64,000 bases of DNA from Ewingella americana ATCC 33852 (GCF_000735345.1 NZ_JMPJ01000051.1:58587-122586); one strand, 5' to 3'; shown: positions 26,929 to 37,531, counted from the stretch's first letter. The notes: generated by a model from the sequence alone, not told the origin. Translations and numbers: made by a program.

Positions 26929-29310
26929 ATGTTTGATACGCTGCCAAAGCCGCTGTTTTCCCGCTCGCGCGATGCCGGAAAGCTAACGCTGCGCCCGCTG
27001 AACTTCCCGCAGGACGCCGACACCCTGCATAGCTGGATGACCAAGTCCTATGCCAAGTTCTGGGGCATGCTCGACAGCCACCGCGACGACGTGGAGACGT
27101 TTTACCGCGAGCTGACCGCCAACAATCCTCATGCCGCGCTGATGGGCGAGCATGATGGCAAACCGGCATTTCTAATTGAGTGCTATCCGGTACAGGACGA
27201 CCCGCTGCACGAGCATTACGACGTCCAGCCGGGCGACATCGGCATGCACATTCTGCTGGCCCCCGCCGACCGCCCGTTGCCGGATTTCAGCTGGCAGGTG
27301 TTCTCCACCGTGATGGAGTACCTGTTCAGCCTGCCAGAGGTGCTGCGCGTGGTGGTTGAGCCGGACGTGCGCAACGACAAGATCCATCGCCTGAATAAAC
27401 GCGCCGGTTTCCAATACCAGCGCCAAATCACTCTGTCTCATAAAACCGCGTGGCTGGCTTTTTGTGAGCGCGAAGATTACTTGCTGGCCCGCCAAAAGGA
27501 ACAAAACATGTCTAAACACCCTGTTGCCATGCAAACCGGCAAGCACCTTCACCCGGCTAACTGGGCCAAGGCCAATGCCCTGCTGCTGCGTAAATGCCTG
27601 TCTGAGTTAGCCCACGAGCGACTGATTGAACCTAAAGCGCTGAAAAGCGGCGAGCACTGGACTGAGTACCAACTGGCCGCCCCGGCCAGCGAGGTGGAGT
27701 ATCGTTTCCGCGCGCGCCTGTTGCCTTTAAATGACTGGCTGATTGACCTCGAGAGTATCCAGCGCCTCGACAATCTCGCGCCGCAGCCACTGGACGCCTT
27801 ACAGTTCGTCATTGAGTTTGCCGAGCAGATTGGTATTTCGCAGGCCATGCTGCCGACCTATATGGAAGAGATTTCCAGCACCCTGTACGGCAGCGCGTGG
27901 AAGTTGGAAAACAACCACACCACCGCAAAATCGCTGAGTCAGGCTGACTTCCAGACCGTAGAAACCAGCATGACCGAAGGGCACCCGAGCTTTATCGCCA
28001 ACAATGGCCGCATTGGTTTTGACGCCGCCGACTATGTGCGTTACGCGCCAGAAGCCGCCAGCCCGCTGAAGCTGGTGTGGGTGGCGGTGCATCACGACAA
28101 GGCGCACTTCGCCAGCGTTGAAGGTCTGCCTTACGAGAAGCTGATCGCCGAAGAGCTGGGTGAAAAGCAGATTCAGGCTTTCACTCAGCAACTGACAGAA
28201 CGCGACCTCGACCCGAAAAATTACTACTTTATGCCGGTTCACCCTTGGCAGTGGCAAAACAAGCTGCTGACCGTCTTCGCGCCGGACATCGCGCGTAATT
28301 ACCTGATTTATCTGGGTGAAGGGGAAGATGACTATTTGGCGCAGCAGTCGATTCGTACCTTCTTCAATGCCAGTCAGCCAACCCATCGCTATGTGAAAAC
28401 CGCGCTGTCTATCCTGAACATGGGCTTTATGCGCGGACTGTCGCCTTACTACATGGCGACCACGCCGGGCATTAACGAATGGCTGGCAGAATTGGTGGAA
28501 AACGACGCTTATCTGCAAGCCAACGGTTTTAGCATTCTGCAAGAAGTGGCCTCGCTCGGTTACCACAACCACTATTTCGAAAATGCGATTAAAGGCGACA
28601 GTGCTTACAAGAAGATGTTTGCCGCGCTGTGGCGTCAAAACCCGGTGGCGTGGTTGCAGCCTAACCAGCGTCTGATGACCATGGCGTCGCTGCTGCACAC
28701 TGATTTCAACGGCGATGCGCTGATTGTCGAGATGATCAAATCTTCAGGATTGGACGCCGCCGACTGGCTCAAACGCTACACCACGGCTTACCTCAGCCCG
28801 CTGCTGCACTGCTTCTATCACTATGATTTGGTGTTTATGCCGCACGGCGAGAACCTGATCCTGCTGTTTGAAAACAACATTCCGGTCAAAGCCTACATGA
28901 AGGACATTGCCGAAGAGATCGCAGTGATGAACCCGGACGCCAAGCTGCCGGAGAAGGCCAAACGCCTTGCCGTGGACGTGCCTGAGCAGTTGAAAGTCTT
29001 GTCTATCTTCACCGACGTGTTCGCCGGGGTGTTCCGCTTTATCTCGCGCATTCTGGAAGAGCAAAACATGATGTCTGCCGATGATTTCTGGAAAGTGGTC
29101 GCCGACACCGTGCATGACTACCAGCAGCAATATCCTGAGCTGGCGGAGAAGTTTGCCCGCTACGACATGTTTGGCGCAGAGTTCACCCACTCTTGCCTCA
29201 ACCGCCTGCAACTGGCCAATAACCAGCAGATGATCAACCTGTCGGACCCGGCGCAAAACCTGAAATTCGCCGGTACCCTCGACAACCCGATTGCTCGCTA
29301 TAAAAACTGA
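26929..29310 (+). CDS. dfoC: DfoC, acyltransferase-NIS synthetase fusion making desferrioxamine
   Basis: This 793-residue protein joins two activities that Streptomyces keeps apart (DesC and DesD). Residues 1-190 are a GNAT-type acyltransferase (HSWMTKSYAKFWGM, GDIGMHILLAP, RLNKRAGF) that succinylates or acetylates N-hydroxycadaverine. Residues 194-793 are an IucA/IucC NIS synthetase (GHPSFIANNGRIGF, PVHPWQWQNK, KTALSILNMGFMRGL, MPHGENLILLFEN) that joins and closes the units using ATP. Erwinia amylovora DfoC has the same fusion. At the joint an in-frame ATG (27508) follows AAAGGA, so a free synthetase might also be made. A strong terminator follows. Confidence 0.93.
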   Translation: MFDTLPKPLFSRSRDAGKLTLRPLNFPQDADTLHSWMTKSYAKFWGMLDSHRDDVETFYRELTANNPHAALMGEHDGKPAFLIECYPVQDDPLHEHYDVQPGDIGMHILLAPADRPLPDFSWQVFSTVMEYLFSLPEVLRVVVEPDVRNDKIHRLNKRAGFQYQRQITLSHKTAWLAFCEREDYLLARQKEQNMSKHPVAMQTGKHLHPANWAKANALLLRKCLSELAHERLIEPKALKSGEHWTEYQLAAPASEVEYRFRARLLPLNDWLIDLESIQRLDNLAPQPLDALQFVIEFAEQIGISQAMLPTYMEEISSTLYGSAWKLENNHTTAKSLSQADFQTVETSMTEGHPSFIANNGRIGFDAADYVRYAPEAASPLKLVWVAVHHDKAHFASVEGLPYEKLIAEELGEKQIQAFTQQLTERDLDPKNYYFMPVHPWQWQNKLLTVFAPDIARNYLIYLGEGEDDYLAQQSIRTFFNASQPTHRYVKTALSILNMGFMRGLSPYYMATTPGINEWLAELVENDAYLQANGFSILQEVASLGYHNHYFENAIKGDSAYKKMFAALWRQNPVAWLQPNQRLMTMASLLHTDFNGDALIVEMIKSSGLDAADWLKRYTTAYLSPLLHCFYHYDLVFMPHGENLILLFENNIPVKAYMKDIAEEIAVMNPDAKLPEKAKRLAVDVPEQLKVLSIFTDVFAGVFRFISRILEEQNMMSADDFWKVVADTVHDYQQQYPELAEKFARYDMFGAEFTHSCLNRLQLANNQQMINLSDPAQNLKFAGTLDNPIARYKN

Positions 29311-29337
29311 TCGTTCACCGTTTTATGCAGTTTTCAG

Positions 29338-29362
29338 CGCGGCCTTAGCAGGCCGCGTTTTT
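29338..29362 (+). terminator. Terminator of dfoJAC
   Basis: A perfect 7-bp stem (CGCGGCC/GGCCGCG, loop of 6) is followed by TTTTTC, 27 bases after dfoC. Confidence 0.85.
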
Positions 29363-29418
29363 CAGTTTTCTGGAACCTTGAAAATGTGACCCAATCGCCT
29401 TGGGTATGGAGTCTAGAT

Positions 29419-30642
29419 ATGTCGTCCGTGTTTCAACCCGCAGAACGGCTTGGCCGCCGGCAGTGGCTGTTCCCGCTCTCGCTGGTGTTATTCGAATTCG
29501 CTACTTATATCGCCCATGACATGATCCAGCCGGGCATGCTTCAGGTCATCAGTGACTTTAGCGCCAGCGCCGACTGGGTATCGGCCTCCCTCACCGCCTA
29601 CCTGTGTGGCGGCATTATGCTGCAATGGCTGCTCGGGCCGCTGTCTGACCGTCTGGGCCGCCGCCCGGTATTACTCACCGGCGTGGCTTTCTTTGTCGTC
29701 ACCTGCCTCGGCACTTTGCTGACCCAAAGCATTGAGCAATTTATTTTGATGCGATTCCTGCAAGGCATGAGCCTGTGCTTTATCGGCGCCGTGGGTTACG
29801 CCGCGATTCAGGAAGCCTTTAATGAAAGTTTGAGCATCAAGCTGATGGCGCTGATGGCCAACGTCACGCTGATCGCCCCGCTGCTCGGGCCTTTGGCGGG
29901 CGCGGCCTTTATTCACTACGCGCCGTGGAAAGCCATGTTCGGGCTGTTTGCGCTGGTGTCACTGCTAGCGTGGTGGGGCTTGTGGCGCAGCATGCCGGAG
30001 ACCGCGCCGCGCGACGGCCAGCCGTTCTCCTTCCGCCGCCTGCTGGCCGATTACGGGCAGGTGCTGGGCAATAAAAGCGTGGTGTTTGGTTCACTGTCGA
30101 TCGGGCTTATCACCCTGCCGCTACTGGCGTGGGTGGCGCAGTCGCCGGTAATTCTGATACAGGACGCGGGCATGTCGCCGCTGCAGTATGGCTGGCTGCA
30201 GGTGCCGATTTTTGCCGGACTGATCATCGGCAACCTGCTGCTGACTAAGCTCAGCGGCAAGGTGAAAGTCACCACACCCATTTGGCTAGGCATCGTGCCT
30301 ATCGTGGTCGGACTGGCAATCACCGCCGTGGCCGCTACCTTCTTTGCTCACGCATGGGGCTGGGTGATTGGCGGCTTGGGCTTGTACGCGATGGGTTCAG
30401 GATTGGTCAACGCTGGGTTATATCGCCTGACGCTGTTCTCAAGCAACGTGGGTAAAGGCACGGTGGCGGCTGCGCTGGGGCTGATCACTATCTTAGTGTT
30501 TGCGCTGGGGATTGAGGTCGCCAAGCTGCTCTACTTCGCCGACGGCAATGCCCGTTTCAACCAATTCACTCTGCTGAGCGGCGTGGCGGGAACCTTGCTG
30601 ATCACCCTGTTTTTAACCTCGCGTAAAAAACCCACCCACTGA
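29419..30642 (+). CDS. MdfA-like MFS exporter, possible desferrioxamine export protein
   Basis: This 407-residue, 12-helix protein is closely related to MdfA, a proton-driven multidrug antiporter. It keeps the two acidic residues of MdfA helix 1 at the same positions (Glu26 and Asp34 in LFEFATYIAHDMIQPG) and motif A (GPLSDRLGRRPV). I start it at ATG 29419, with GGAG seven bases upstream; a GTG at 29386 is less likely. It follows dfoC on the same strand, the place of dfoS in Pantoea clusters, so siderophore export is inferred. A terminator separates it from dfoC, so co-regulation is only partial. Confidence 0.8.
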   Translation: MSSVFQPAERLGRRQWLFPLSLVLFEFATYIAHDMIQPGMLQVISDFSASADWVSASLTAYLCGGIMLQWLLGPLSDRLGRRPVLLTGVAFFVVTCLGTLLTQSIEQFILMRFLQGMSLCFIGAVGYAAIQEAFNESLSIKLMALMANVTLIAPLLGPLAGAAFIHYAPWKAMFGLFALVSLLAWWGLWRSMPETAPRDGQPFSFRRLLADYGQVLGNKSVVFGSLSIGLITLPLLAWVAQSPVILIQDAGMSPLQYGWLQVPIFAGLIIGNLLLTKLSGKVKVTTPIWLGIVPIVVGLAITAVAATFFAHAWGWVIGGLGLYAMGSGLVNAGLYRLTLFSSNVGKGTVAAALGLITILVFALGIEVAKLLYFADGNARFNQFTLLSGVAGTLLITLFLTSRKKPTH

Positions 30643-30660
30643 GGTCGAACCGCGAAAGCA

Positions 30661-30687
30661 AAAGGCTGAGATGATCTCAGCCTTTTT
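30661..30687. terminator. Bidirectional terminator between MFS exporter and lpxM
   Basis: AAAGGCTGAG and CTCAGCCTTTTT form a 10-bp stem with a short loop between the convergent genes. Confidence 0.85.
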
Positions 30688-30715
30688 ACTTTCAATCGGG
30701 AGCTAACTCGGCAGC

Positions 30716-31705
30716 TTACTTAGGGAAAAGCTCGTCGCGCGAGTATGGCTCTTCTTCCCCCGGCTTGCGGGTTTTCAGCAGCTTGAGGATCCAGGTGTAC
30801 TGCTCGGGGTTCGGCCCCACCAGCAGTTCAACTTCTTCATTCATGCGACGGGCAATCTGAGTGTCGTCGGCGGTGGCTAAATCGTCCATTGGCGGGCGAA
30901 TATAGATATCCAAACGATGCTCATGGCCGTTGTACACCGGGAACAGCGGAACGATGGACGCGCGGCAAACCTTCATCAGACGCCCTACCGCGGGCAGCGT
31001 TGCTTTGTAGGTGGCGAAGAAATCCACAAACTCACTGTGCTCCGCGCCGTGGTCCTGATCCGGCAAGTAATAACCCCAATACCCCTGACGCACCGAACTG
31101 ATAAACGGCTTAATGCCGTCATTGCGCGCGTGCATACGGCCGCCAAAGCGACGGCGCACGGTGTTCCAGAGATAATCCGTCAGCGGGTTTTTCTGGTTAT
31201 GGAACATGGCGGCCATAGGTTGACCGGTAGCGGCCATCAGCATCGCCGGGATGTCTACCGCCCAGCCGTGTGGCACCAGAAAAATGACGTTTTGGCCGTC
31301 GGCCTGCATCTGGTCGACAATCTCTTTGCCGTGCCATTTAACGCGACTCAGCACCTTCTCAGGCGCACGGCAGGCCAGTTCGGCCATCATCACCATTGAC
31401 TGCGGCGCAGCGGCAAACATCTCATCAATGATGTGTTCGCGCTCGGCCTCTGGCACTTCCGGCATGCAGTAGAGCAAATTGATCCGCGCACGGCGGCGCG
31501 CGCCTTTGGCTAACTTACCCGCCAGACGCCCAAGGCTCCCGAGAATTGGGTCGCGGACTTTGACTGGAACATACGCCATTGCGGCCATAGCACCGACGCC
31601 AAGCCATACCCCCCAGTAACGCGGATGGTAAAAGGCTTTCTGAAATTGTGGAATAAATTCGACGTTCGATTTTTTCTCTGGCTGCATAGATGGCTCTGAA
31701 TACAT
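30716..31705 (-). CDS. lpxM: Lipid A myristoyltransferase LpxM (MsbB)
   Basis: This late acyltransferase adds the second secondary acyl chain to Kdo2-lipid A at the inner membrane. It has a membrane segment near the N-terminus ([17 protein letters not shown]) and the acyltransferase motif [12 protein letters not shown]...HNQKNP, then [27 protein letters not shown]. The frame is open to 31810, but the sequence resembles E. coli only from MQPEKK (ATG 31687). ATG 31705, preceded by TAAGAG, gives 329 residues; the two starts differ by six residues. Confidence 0.93.
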   Translation of the reverse strand: MYSEPSMQPEKKSNVEFIPQFQKAFYHPRYWGVWLGVGAMAAMAYVPVKVRDPILGSLGRLAGKLAKGARRRARINLLYCMPEVPEAEREHIIDEMFAAAPQSMVMMAELACRAPEKVLSRVKWHGKEIVDQMQADGQNVIFLVPHGWAVDIPAMLMAATGQPMAAMFHNQKNPLTDYLWNTVRRRFGGRMHARNDGIKPFISSVRQGYWGYYLPDQDHGAEHSEFVDFFATYKATLPAVGRLMKVCRASIVPLFPVYNGHEHRLDIYIRPPMDDLATADDTQIARRMNEEVELLVGPNPEQYTWILKLLKTRKPGEEEPYSRDELFPK

Positions 31706-31867
31706 AGCTCTTAAAACAATAATTCGGACAATGATAAGTGTAGTGCATGATTTTGCAAAGAAACTCACCACCTCGTCGGAGCAGAAAGACGCAAAAAGCG
31801 CTTCAGGCACGCCCTAAAAGCATGCCTGAAACGTCAGCGTGACGCTGAAACAAACTAATTTGCGGAA

Positions 31868-33184
31868 TTAATTCAGCTTCAACTGCGGAATAACTTGTTT
31901 GACCGTAGCCAGATAGTCAGCGCGATCTTTACCCGTCAGCCCTTCTGAACGCGGCAGCTTGGCAGTCAACGGATTGACGGCTAACTGGTTAATCCACATT
32001 TCAAAGTGCAGGTGCGGCCCGGTAGAGCGCCCGGTGTTGCCGGACAACGCGATGCGGTCACCACGTTTAATCTTCTGACCCGGCTTCACTAGGATTTTGC
32101 GCAGGTGCATGTAGCGCGTCATGTACTGGCGGCCGTGACGGATGGCAATGTAGTTACCTGCCGCACCACCGTTTTTTGCCACCATGACTTCGCCATCACC
32201 CACGGCCAATACCGGCGTACCCACGGGCACCGCGAAATCGACGCCACGGTGCGGCGCGATACGGCCAGTGACCGGGTTCAAACGACGCGGGTTGAAGTTA
32301 GACGAGACGCGGAACTGCTTGATGGTTGGGAATCGTAAGAAACCGCGGGCTAGGCCGCTACCATTACGGTCGTAGAACTTACCGTCTTCTGCCCGAATGG
32401 CGTAATAATCTTTGCCGCTGCTGCGCATACGCACGCCCTGCAAGTGGCTCTGCTCGCTCTTGCCGTCCAGCACTTCGCGGGACATTAGCACCGCGAACTC
32501 ATCGCCTTTACGCAGTTTTTTGAAGTCTAACTGCCACTGTAAAGCTTTAACGACGGCGCTGATTTCACCGCTGGAAAGCCCGGCTGCTTTGGCACTGGCG
32601 ACGAAACTGCCGTCCAGACGCCCTTTCAGCACGCTGTCTTGCCACTCACCCTTGAGCGTCTCCAGACTGGCTTTGAAGCCGGAGCCGGAACGGTCATAAG
32701 TGTAAGTCTCACGACGCGACTTCTCCCACACCACGCGCTGCAATTCGCCGTCGTCATTGACGGTCCATGACAGCTGCTGGCCGACTTTCAAATTACGCAA
32801 ATCGCTGTTGGTAGAAGCCAGCGCGGAGATATCGGACATATCGATACCGTACTGGTTGAGGATGCTGCTTAAGGTATCGCCGGTGGACACCACGTACTCG
32901 TGGACGCCCGTTTCAGATTCCACTTTTTCGTCGAGATCGTCTTGTGGAATGTCTTCCGCAGGCGGCGGCTGGTCGATAGGTTCACTGGCTTCAGGGAGCA
33001 GCGAACGCACTTGTTCGCTGTCGAGTTCGATATGTTTAACGATAGGGTTTTGTTCTGGGTGGTAAACGAACGGTTTCCATACGGCTACTGCGAGAGTAAC
33101 TACGGTAAGCGACCCCAGCATGACGCGGTGGGGCCGTGGAAGGTTGTTATACGCCAGAGCGATAGAGCGGGCTATCAGCTGCAC
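31868..33184 (-). CDS. mepM: Murein DD-endopeptidase MepM
   Basis: This 438-residue protein starts at GTG 33184. It has an N-terminal membrane anchor (about 18-38), a LysM domain (about 95-145: YVVSTGDTLSSILNQYGI), a linker domain and a C-terminal M23 zinc peptidase (HRGVDFAVPVGTPV, GPHLHFEMWINQLAVNP, with HxH). It cleaves D-Ala-mDAP cross-links to make room for wall growth. It lies between lpxM and znuA as in E. coli. Confidence 0.95.
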   Translation of the reverse strand: MQLIARSIALAYNNLPRPHRVMLGSLTVVTLAVAVWKPFVYHPEQNPIVKHIELDSEQVRSLLPEASEPIDQPPPAEDIPQDDLDEKVESETGVHEYVVSTGDTLSSILNQYGIDMSDISALASTNSDLRNLKVGQQLSWTVNDDGELQRVVWEKSRRETYTYDRSGSGFKASLETLKGEWQDSVLKGRLDGSFVASAKAAGLSSGEISAVVKALQWQLDFKKLRKGDEFAVLMSREVLDGKSEQSHLQGVRMRSSGKDYYAIRAEDGKFYDRNGSGLARGFLRFPTIKQFRVSSNFNPRRLNPVTGRIAPHRGVDFAVPVGTPVLAVGDGEVMVAKNGGAAGNYIAIRHGRQYMTRYMHLRKILVKPGQKIKRGDRIALSGNTGRSTGPHLHFEMWINQLAVNPLTAKLPRSEGLTGKDRADYLATVKQVIPQLKLN

Positions 33185-33205
33185 TTTAATACGGTCCTTT
33201 TAATC

Positions 33206-34138
33206 TTACTTCAGGCAGCTCACGTATTGGTTAGTCAGTTGTGACAGGAAGTTCACATAACTGTCCTTACCCAATGCGATGCCGCTTCCCAGTGGATCCA
33301 ATGTGCCCATACGCACTGTTGTTCCTTGGGCAACGGCATTGATTACGGCCGGCCTGAATTGTGGCTCAGCAAAAACACAGACTGCTTTCTGCTCAACCAA
33401 CTGAGTTCGAATGAGATGTAATCGCTGCGCGCCGGGTTGGATTTCGGGGTTGACCGTAAAGTGGCCAAGTGGCGAAAGGCCAAAGTGTTTTTCGAAATAG
33501 CCGTAGGCATCATGAAAAACGAAATATCCCTTACCCTGCACAGGCTGCAGCATCTTACCAAGGTTTTTGTCAACTTGTGTCAAGCCGTCCTCAAACTGAC
33601 GCAAGTTTGCGTCTAATTTGTCCTTGTTTTGTGGCATAAGTTCCAATAATTTGGCGTGGATCGCGATCGCCGTCTGTTTTGCTATCTCTGGCGACATCCA
33701 AACGTGCATGTTGTACTCGCCATGATGATGGTCGTGACCGCCGTCCGCGTGGTCGTGATCGTGCCCCTCTTCCTCTTCTTCACCTTTCTGCAATAACGGT
33801 TTTACCGTCGGCAATGCGGAGATTTCCACCTGACGATTTGGCCCCAGTTGGGCAGCAGATTTGGTCATGTACGCTTCCATTTCCGGACCGACCCACACCA
33901 CTAAGTCGGCACTGCACATTTTTTTCAGATCTGAAGGGCGCAGCGCGAAATCGTGTGGCGACGCGCCGTCTGGCAGCAGCACTTCGGTCGGCGTCACGCC
34001 GTCAGCAATTGCCGAGGCAATAAATCCCAATGGACGGACAGAAGCCACGACGTCAGCCTGAGCGCCAGTCACGGCGCACGCACTCAGCAAACTTGTCGCT
34101 AATAAAATCCGTTTAATGGTCTTCTTTTGGTCTGTCAT
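33206..34138 (-). CDS. znuA: Zinc ABC transporter binding protein ZnuA
   Basis: This 310-residue periplasmic protein has a signal peptide (about 1-28, ending AQA) and a zinc-binding lobe with a His/Asp/Glu-rich loop ([17 protein letters not shown]), typical of ZnuA. Conserved metal ligands include His in [11 protein letters not shown] and HVWMSPE. It delivers Zn2+ to ZnuB/ZnuC. It is divergent from znuC across a Zur box. Confidence 0.95.
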   Translation of the reverse strand: MTDQKKTIKRILLATSLLSACAVTGAQADVVASVRPLGFIASAIADGVTPTEVLLPDGASPHDFALRPSDLKKMCSADLVVWVGPEMEAYMTKSAAQLGPNRQVEISALPTVKPLLQKGEEEEEGHDHDHADGGHDHHHGEYNMHVWMSPEIAKQTAIAIHAKLLELMPQNKDKLDANLRQFEDGLTQVDKNLGKMLQPVQGKGYFVFHDAYGYFEKHFGLSPLGHFTVNPEIQPGAQRLHLIRTQLVEQKAVCVFAEPQFRPAVINAVAQGTTVRMGTLDPLGSGIALGKDSYVNFLSQLTNQYVSCLK

Positions 34139-34185
34139 CTGGAATTACCTCTTCATCTTAAAGGTGAAAACTGGTTATTTTCACG

Positions 34186-34208
34186 GAAATGCAATATTAT
34201 AACATTCG
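34186..34208. promoter_or_regulatory. Zur box between znuA and znuC
   Basis: GAAATGCAATATTATAACATTCG matches 18 of 22 defined positions of the enterobacterial Zur palindrome GAAATGTTATA-N-TATAACATTTC. It lies in the divergent gap and should repress znuA and znuCB when zinc is plentiful. Confidence 0.85.
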
Positions 34209-34233
34209 ATTTGTTCTGCAAGACAAGACTGAC

Positions 34234-34992
34234 ATGCCCACACTAACCACACTTAATAAAATCTCGGTTGCCTTTGGTAATCGACGCGTGCTGTCGGATA
34301 TCTCTCTGACACTACAACCCGGTAAAATTCTTACGCTGCTTGGCCCCAATGGCGCAGGGAAATCCACTCTGGTGCGCGTCGTGCTGGGCTTGGTGCCGCC
34401 AACCAGCGGAACCCTGACTCGCGAGCCGGGCCTGCGCATCGGCTATGTGCCACAAAAACTGCATCTTGATGCCACCATGCCGCTGACGGTCAGTCGCTTT
34501 ATGCGCCTTAAGCCCGGCGTGAAGCGCGACGACATCCTCCCTGCCCTGAAACGTGTTCAGGCCGCGCACCTGCTCGACCAGCCGATGCAAAAGCTTTCCG
34601 GCGGCGAGAACCAGCGCGTGCTGCTGGCCCGTGCTTTGATGAACAATCCGCAGCTGCTGGTGTTGGATGAGCCCACTCAGGGTGTCGATGTTAACGGCCA
34701 ACTCGCGCTTTATAACCTGATAGACAACCTGCGATGCGAGCTAGGCTGCGCGGTGCTGATGGTCTCCCACGACCTGCATCTGGTGATGGCGAAAACTGAC
34801 GAAGTGCTGTGTCTCAACCAGCATATCTGCTGCTCTGGCTCGCCAGAGGTGGTGTCGACGCACCCTGAATTTATCGCCATGTTTGGCAATCGAGGTGCCG
34901 AGCAGTTGGCGATTTACCGTCATCATCACAACCACCGTCACGATTTAAAGGGAAAGGTTATTTTGCGTAAAAGTGGAGGCCGTGACGCATGA
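34234..34992 (+). CDS. znuC: Zinc ABC transporter ATPase ZnuC
   Basis: This 252-residue ATPase has Walker [13 protein letters not shown], a signature LSGGENQRV and Walker [14 protein letters not shown] His-rich tail ([10 protein letters not shown]) matches E. coli ZnuC. I chose ATG 34234 to match family length, since 34189 would run into the Zur box. The stop overlaps the znuB start by four bases (ATGA), giving translational coupling. Confidence 0.95.
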   Translation: MPTLTTLNKISVAFGNRRVLSDISLTLQPGKILTLLGPNGAGKSTLVRVVLGLVPPTSGTLTREPGLRIGYVPQKLHLDATMPLTVSRFMRLKPGVKRDDILPALKRVQAAHLLDQPMQKLSGGENQRVLLARALMNNPQLLVLDEPTQGVDVNGQLALYNLIDNLRCELGCAVLMVSHDLHLVMAKTDEVLCLNQHICCSGSPEVVSTHPEFIAMFGNRGAEQLAIYRHHHNHRHDLKGKVILRKSGGRDA

Positions 34993-35774
34993 TTGAATTA
35001 CTGCTCCCCGGCTGGCTGGCGGGGATTTTGCTGGCGACGGCCGCGGGCCCGCTTGGCTCCTTTGTGGTCTGGCGACGCATGTCCTATTTCGGCGACACGC
35101 TGGCGCACGCCTCCCTGCTCGGCGTGGCCTTCGGTCTGCTGCTCAACGTCAATCCTTTCTACGCGGTGATTGCCGTTACCCTGCTGCTGGCGCTGCTGCT
35201 GGTTATTCTTGAGCGAAAACCACACCTGGCCGTCGATACCCTATTAGGCATTATGGCCCACAGCGCGCTGTCGCTGGGCTTGGTGGTGGTCAGCCTGATG
35301 TCCAACGTGCGGGTAGACTTAATGGCTTACCTGTTTGGCGATCTGCTGTCAGTCACGCTGAGTGATATTTGGATGATTGGCATGGGCGTGGTGGTGGTGA
35401 TTGCCGTGCTCTGCTGGCAGTGGCGTTCGCTGTTGTCGATGACCATCAGCCCTGAGCTGGCACACGTTGACGGCGTGAACCTACAGCGCTCGCGCATCGT
35501 GCTGATGCTGGTCACCGCCCTGACAATTGGTCTGGCGATGAAGTTTGTCGGCGCGCTGATCATCACCTCTTTACTGATCATTCCTGCCGCCACCGCCCGC
35601 CGTTTCGCCAAGACGCCGGAGCAAATGGCGCTGGTAGCCATTGCCGTGGGTATTCTGGCCGTCTCCGGCGGCCTGGCCTTCTCGGCCTTCTACGACACAC
35701 CCGCTGGCCCGTCAGTGGTGCTGAGCGCGGCAATTATGTTTATGCTCAGCCTGAGCAAAAAACAGGTCGCCTGA
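34989..35774 (+). CDS. znuB: Zinc ABC transporter permease ZnuB
   Basis: This 261-residue inner-membrane protein has about eight hydrophobic helices and belongs to the ABC-3 permease family ([26 protein letters not shown]). It forms the zinc channel with ZnuC and receives zinc from ZnuA. It is the last gene of znuCB and is followed by a strong terminator. Confidence 0.95.
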   Translation: MIELLLPGWLAGILLATAAGPLGSFVVWRRMSYFGDTLAHASLLGVAFGLLLNVNPFYAVIAVTLLLALLLVILERKPHLAVDTLLGIMAHSALSLGLVVVSLMSNVRVDLMAYLFGDLLSVTLSDIWMIGMGVVVVIAVLCWQWRSLLSMTISPELAHVDGVNLQRSRIVLMLVTALTIGLAMKFVGALIITSLLIIPAATARRFAKTPEQMALVAIAVGILAVSGGLAFSAFYDTPAGPSVVLSAAIMFMLSLSKKQVA

Positions 35775-35792
35775 CAGCTAGCTCGACGCATT

Positions 35793-35820
35793 AAAAAAGG
35801 ACGCCAAGGCGTCCTTTTTT
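35793..35820. terminator. Bidirectional terminator between znuB and ruvB
   Basis: AAAAAAGGACGCC and GGCGTCCTTTTTT form a near-perfect inverted repeat between convergent genes. Confidence 0.9.
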
Positions 35821-35842
35821 GTTATTTGCAAACAGCTCAGTT

Positions 35843-36847
35843 CTACTCTTCGCGTGTCATACCAAAGTGCTTATAGGCATGATTGGTCGCCATGCGGCCA
35901 CGCGGGGTGCGCTGAATAAACCCTTGCTGAATAAGGAAGGGTTCAATCACGTCCTCGATGGTTTCGCGCTCTTCGCCGATAGCCGCGGCAAGGTTATCCA
36001 AGCCGACCGGCCCGCCGGTAAACTTGTCGATAATGGCCAGCAACAGCTTGCGGTCCATGTAATCGAAACCTTCGGCATCAACATCCAGCATGTCCAGCGC
36101 GCTGGTTGCGATGTCGCCACCGATGGTGCCATCGCCTTTCACTTCAGCGAAGTCTCGCACCCGGCGCAGTAGGCGGTTGGCAATACGCGGCGTTCCGCGC
36201 GAGCGGCGAGCAATCTGGTGCGCGCCCTCTTCCGACAGCTCTAAGCCCAGACAGCTGGCGCTGCGCCCGACGATGTGCTGCAAGTCCGCCACCTGATAGA
36301 ACTCTAGGCGCTGAACAATGCCGAAACGGTCACGCAGTGGCGAAGTCAGCGAGCCTGCGCGAGTGGTCGCGCCCACCAGCGTAAACGGCGGCAGGTCGAG
36401 CTTGATAGAGCGCGCCGCCGGACCTTCACCAATCATGATATCTAGCTGGTAATCTTCCATCGCCGGATAAAGAATCTCTTCCACTACGGGAGAAAGACGG
36501 TGGATTTCATCAATGAACAGCACGTCATGAGGTTCGAGGTTGGTGAGCATGGCGGCGAGGTCGCCCGCCTTCTCTAATACCGGACCCGAGGTGGTGCGCA
36601 GGTTGACACCCATTTCGTTGGCGACGATGTTAGCCAGCGTGGTTTTACCCAAACCCGGCGGGCCGAAAATCAGCAAGTGGTCTAATGCATCACCGCGCTG
36701 CTTGGCCGCCTGAATAAATATCTCCATTTGCGAACGCACGTGAGGCTGACCGACATATTCGGACAGCATCTTCGGGCGTATCGCACGATCGATGACTTCT
36801 TCTTCGCTGATAACATCAGGCGAAATCAGGCGGTCAGCTTCTATCAT
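35843..36847 (-). CDS. ruvB: Holliday junction motor RuvB
   Basis: This 334-residue AAA+ ATPase has Walker [16 protein letters not shown], Walker [10 protein letters not shown], the sensor GATTRAG and a C-terminal winged helix (RTPRGRMAT). It drives branch migration with RuvA. It begins 8 bases after ruvA, forming the ruvAB operon, with a LexA box upstream of ruvA. Confidence 0.97.
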   Translation of the reverse strand: MIEADRLISPDVISEEEVIDRAIRPKMLSEYVGQPHVRSQMEIFIQAAKQRGDALDHLLIFGPPGLGKTTLANIVANEMGVNLRTTSGPVLEKAGDLAAMLTNLEPHDVLFIDEIHRLSPVVEEILYPAMEDYQLDIMIGEGPAARSIKLDLPPFTLVGATTRAGSLTSPLRDRFGIVQRLEFYQVADLQHIVGRSASCLGLELSEEGAHQIARRSRGTPRIANRLLRRVRDFAEVKGDGTIGGDIATSALDMLDVDAEGFDYMDRKLLLAIIDKFTGGPVGLDNLAAAIGEERETIEDVIEPFLIQQGFIQRTPRGRMATNHAYKHFGMTREE

Positions 36848-36855
36848 CTTTTACC

Positions 36856-37476
36856 TCACAGAGCCGCGCGCAACGCGTCTCTAATCAACGTTTCACAATC
36901 CAGACCCGGCTTGGCGATTTTGCTGATCATGCGGCTGGCCTCTGGTGGCTTATAGCCAAGAGAGATCAGGGCTGAGACGGCTTCGCCTTCTGCATCAGAC
37001 TCTTTCGTCGGCGACGACGATGCCGGTAGGCTGATATCAGTATGATTACTAAATAGATCACCGTTTAATCCTTTAAAACGATCTTTCATTTCGACCACGA
37101 GGCGCTCTGCGGTCTTCTTACCCACTCCGGGTAATTTAATTAATGCTGTGATCTCTTCTTTCTCGACCGCGCTGACGAACTGCTGCGCCGACATGCCAGA
37201 AAGAATAGCCAAAGCCAGTTTTGGCCCGACGCCGTTCACCTTGATTAACTCACGAAACAGCGCGCGCTCTTGTTTTTCGTTAAATCCAAACAGTAATTGC
37301 GCGTCTTCACGGACAATAAACTGCGTGAAAATAATAGCTTCTTTACCCAGATCTGGTAATTCGTAAAAACAGGTCATTGGCATATGGACTTCGTAGCCCA
37401 CGCCGTTAGTTTCCAACAGCACGAGTGGCGGCTGTTTTTCCAGAATAACGCCTCTGAGTCGACCTATCACTTTCAC
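36856..37476 (-). CDS. ruvA: Holliday junction-binding protein RuvA
   Basis: This 206-residue protein has the N-terminal OB fold ([17 protein letters not shown]), helix-hairpin-helix motifs ([35 protein letters not shown]) and a C-terminal domain that contacts RuvB. It holds four-way junctions as tetramers. It is first of ruvAB. Confidence 0.97.
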   Translation of the reverse strand: MKVIGRLRGVILEKQPPLVLLETNGVGYEVHMPMTCFYELPDLGKEAIIFTQFIVREDAQLLFGFNEKQERALFRELIKVNGVGPKLALAILSGMSAQQFVSAVEKEEITALIKLPGVGKKTAERLVVEMKDRFKGLNGDLFSNHTDISLPASSSPTKESDAEGEAVSALISLGYKPPEASRMISKIAKPGLDCETLIRDALRAAL

Positions 37477-37531
37477 CTTCCTTTATGGATCATATTTTCA
37501 AAATGCTGCGCTTTTTATATCATAGAAAAGG

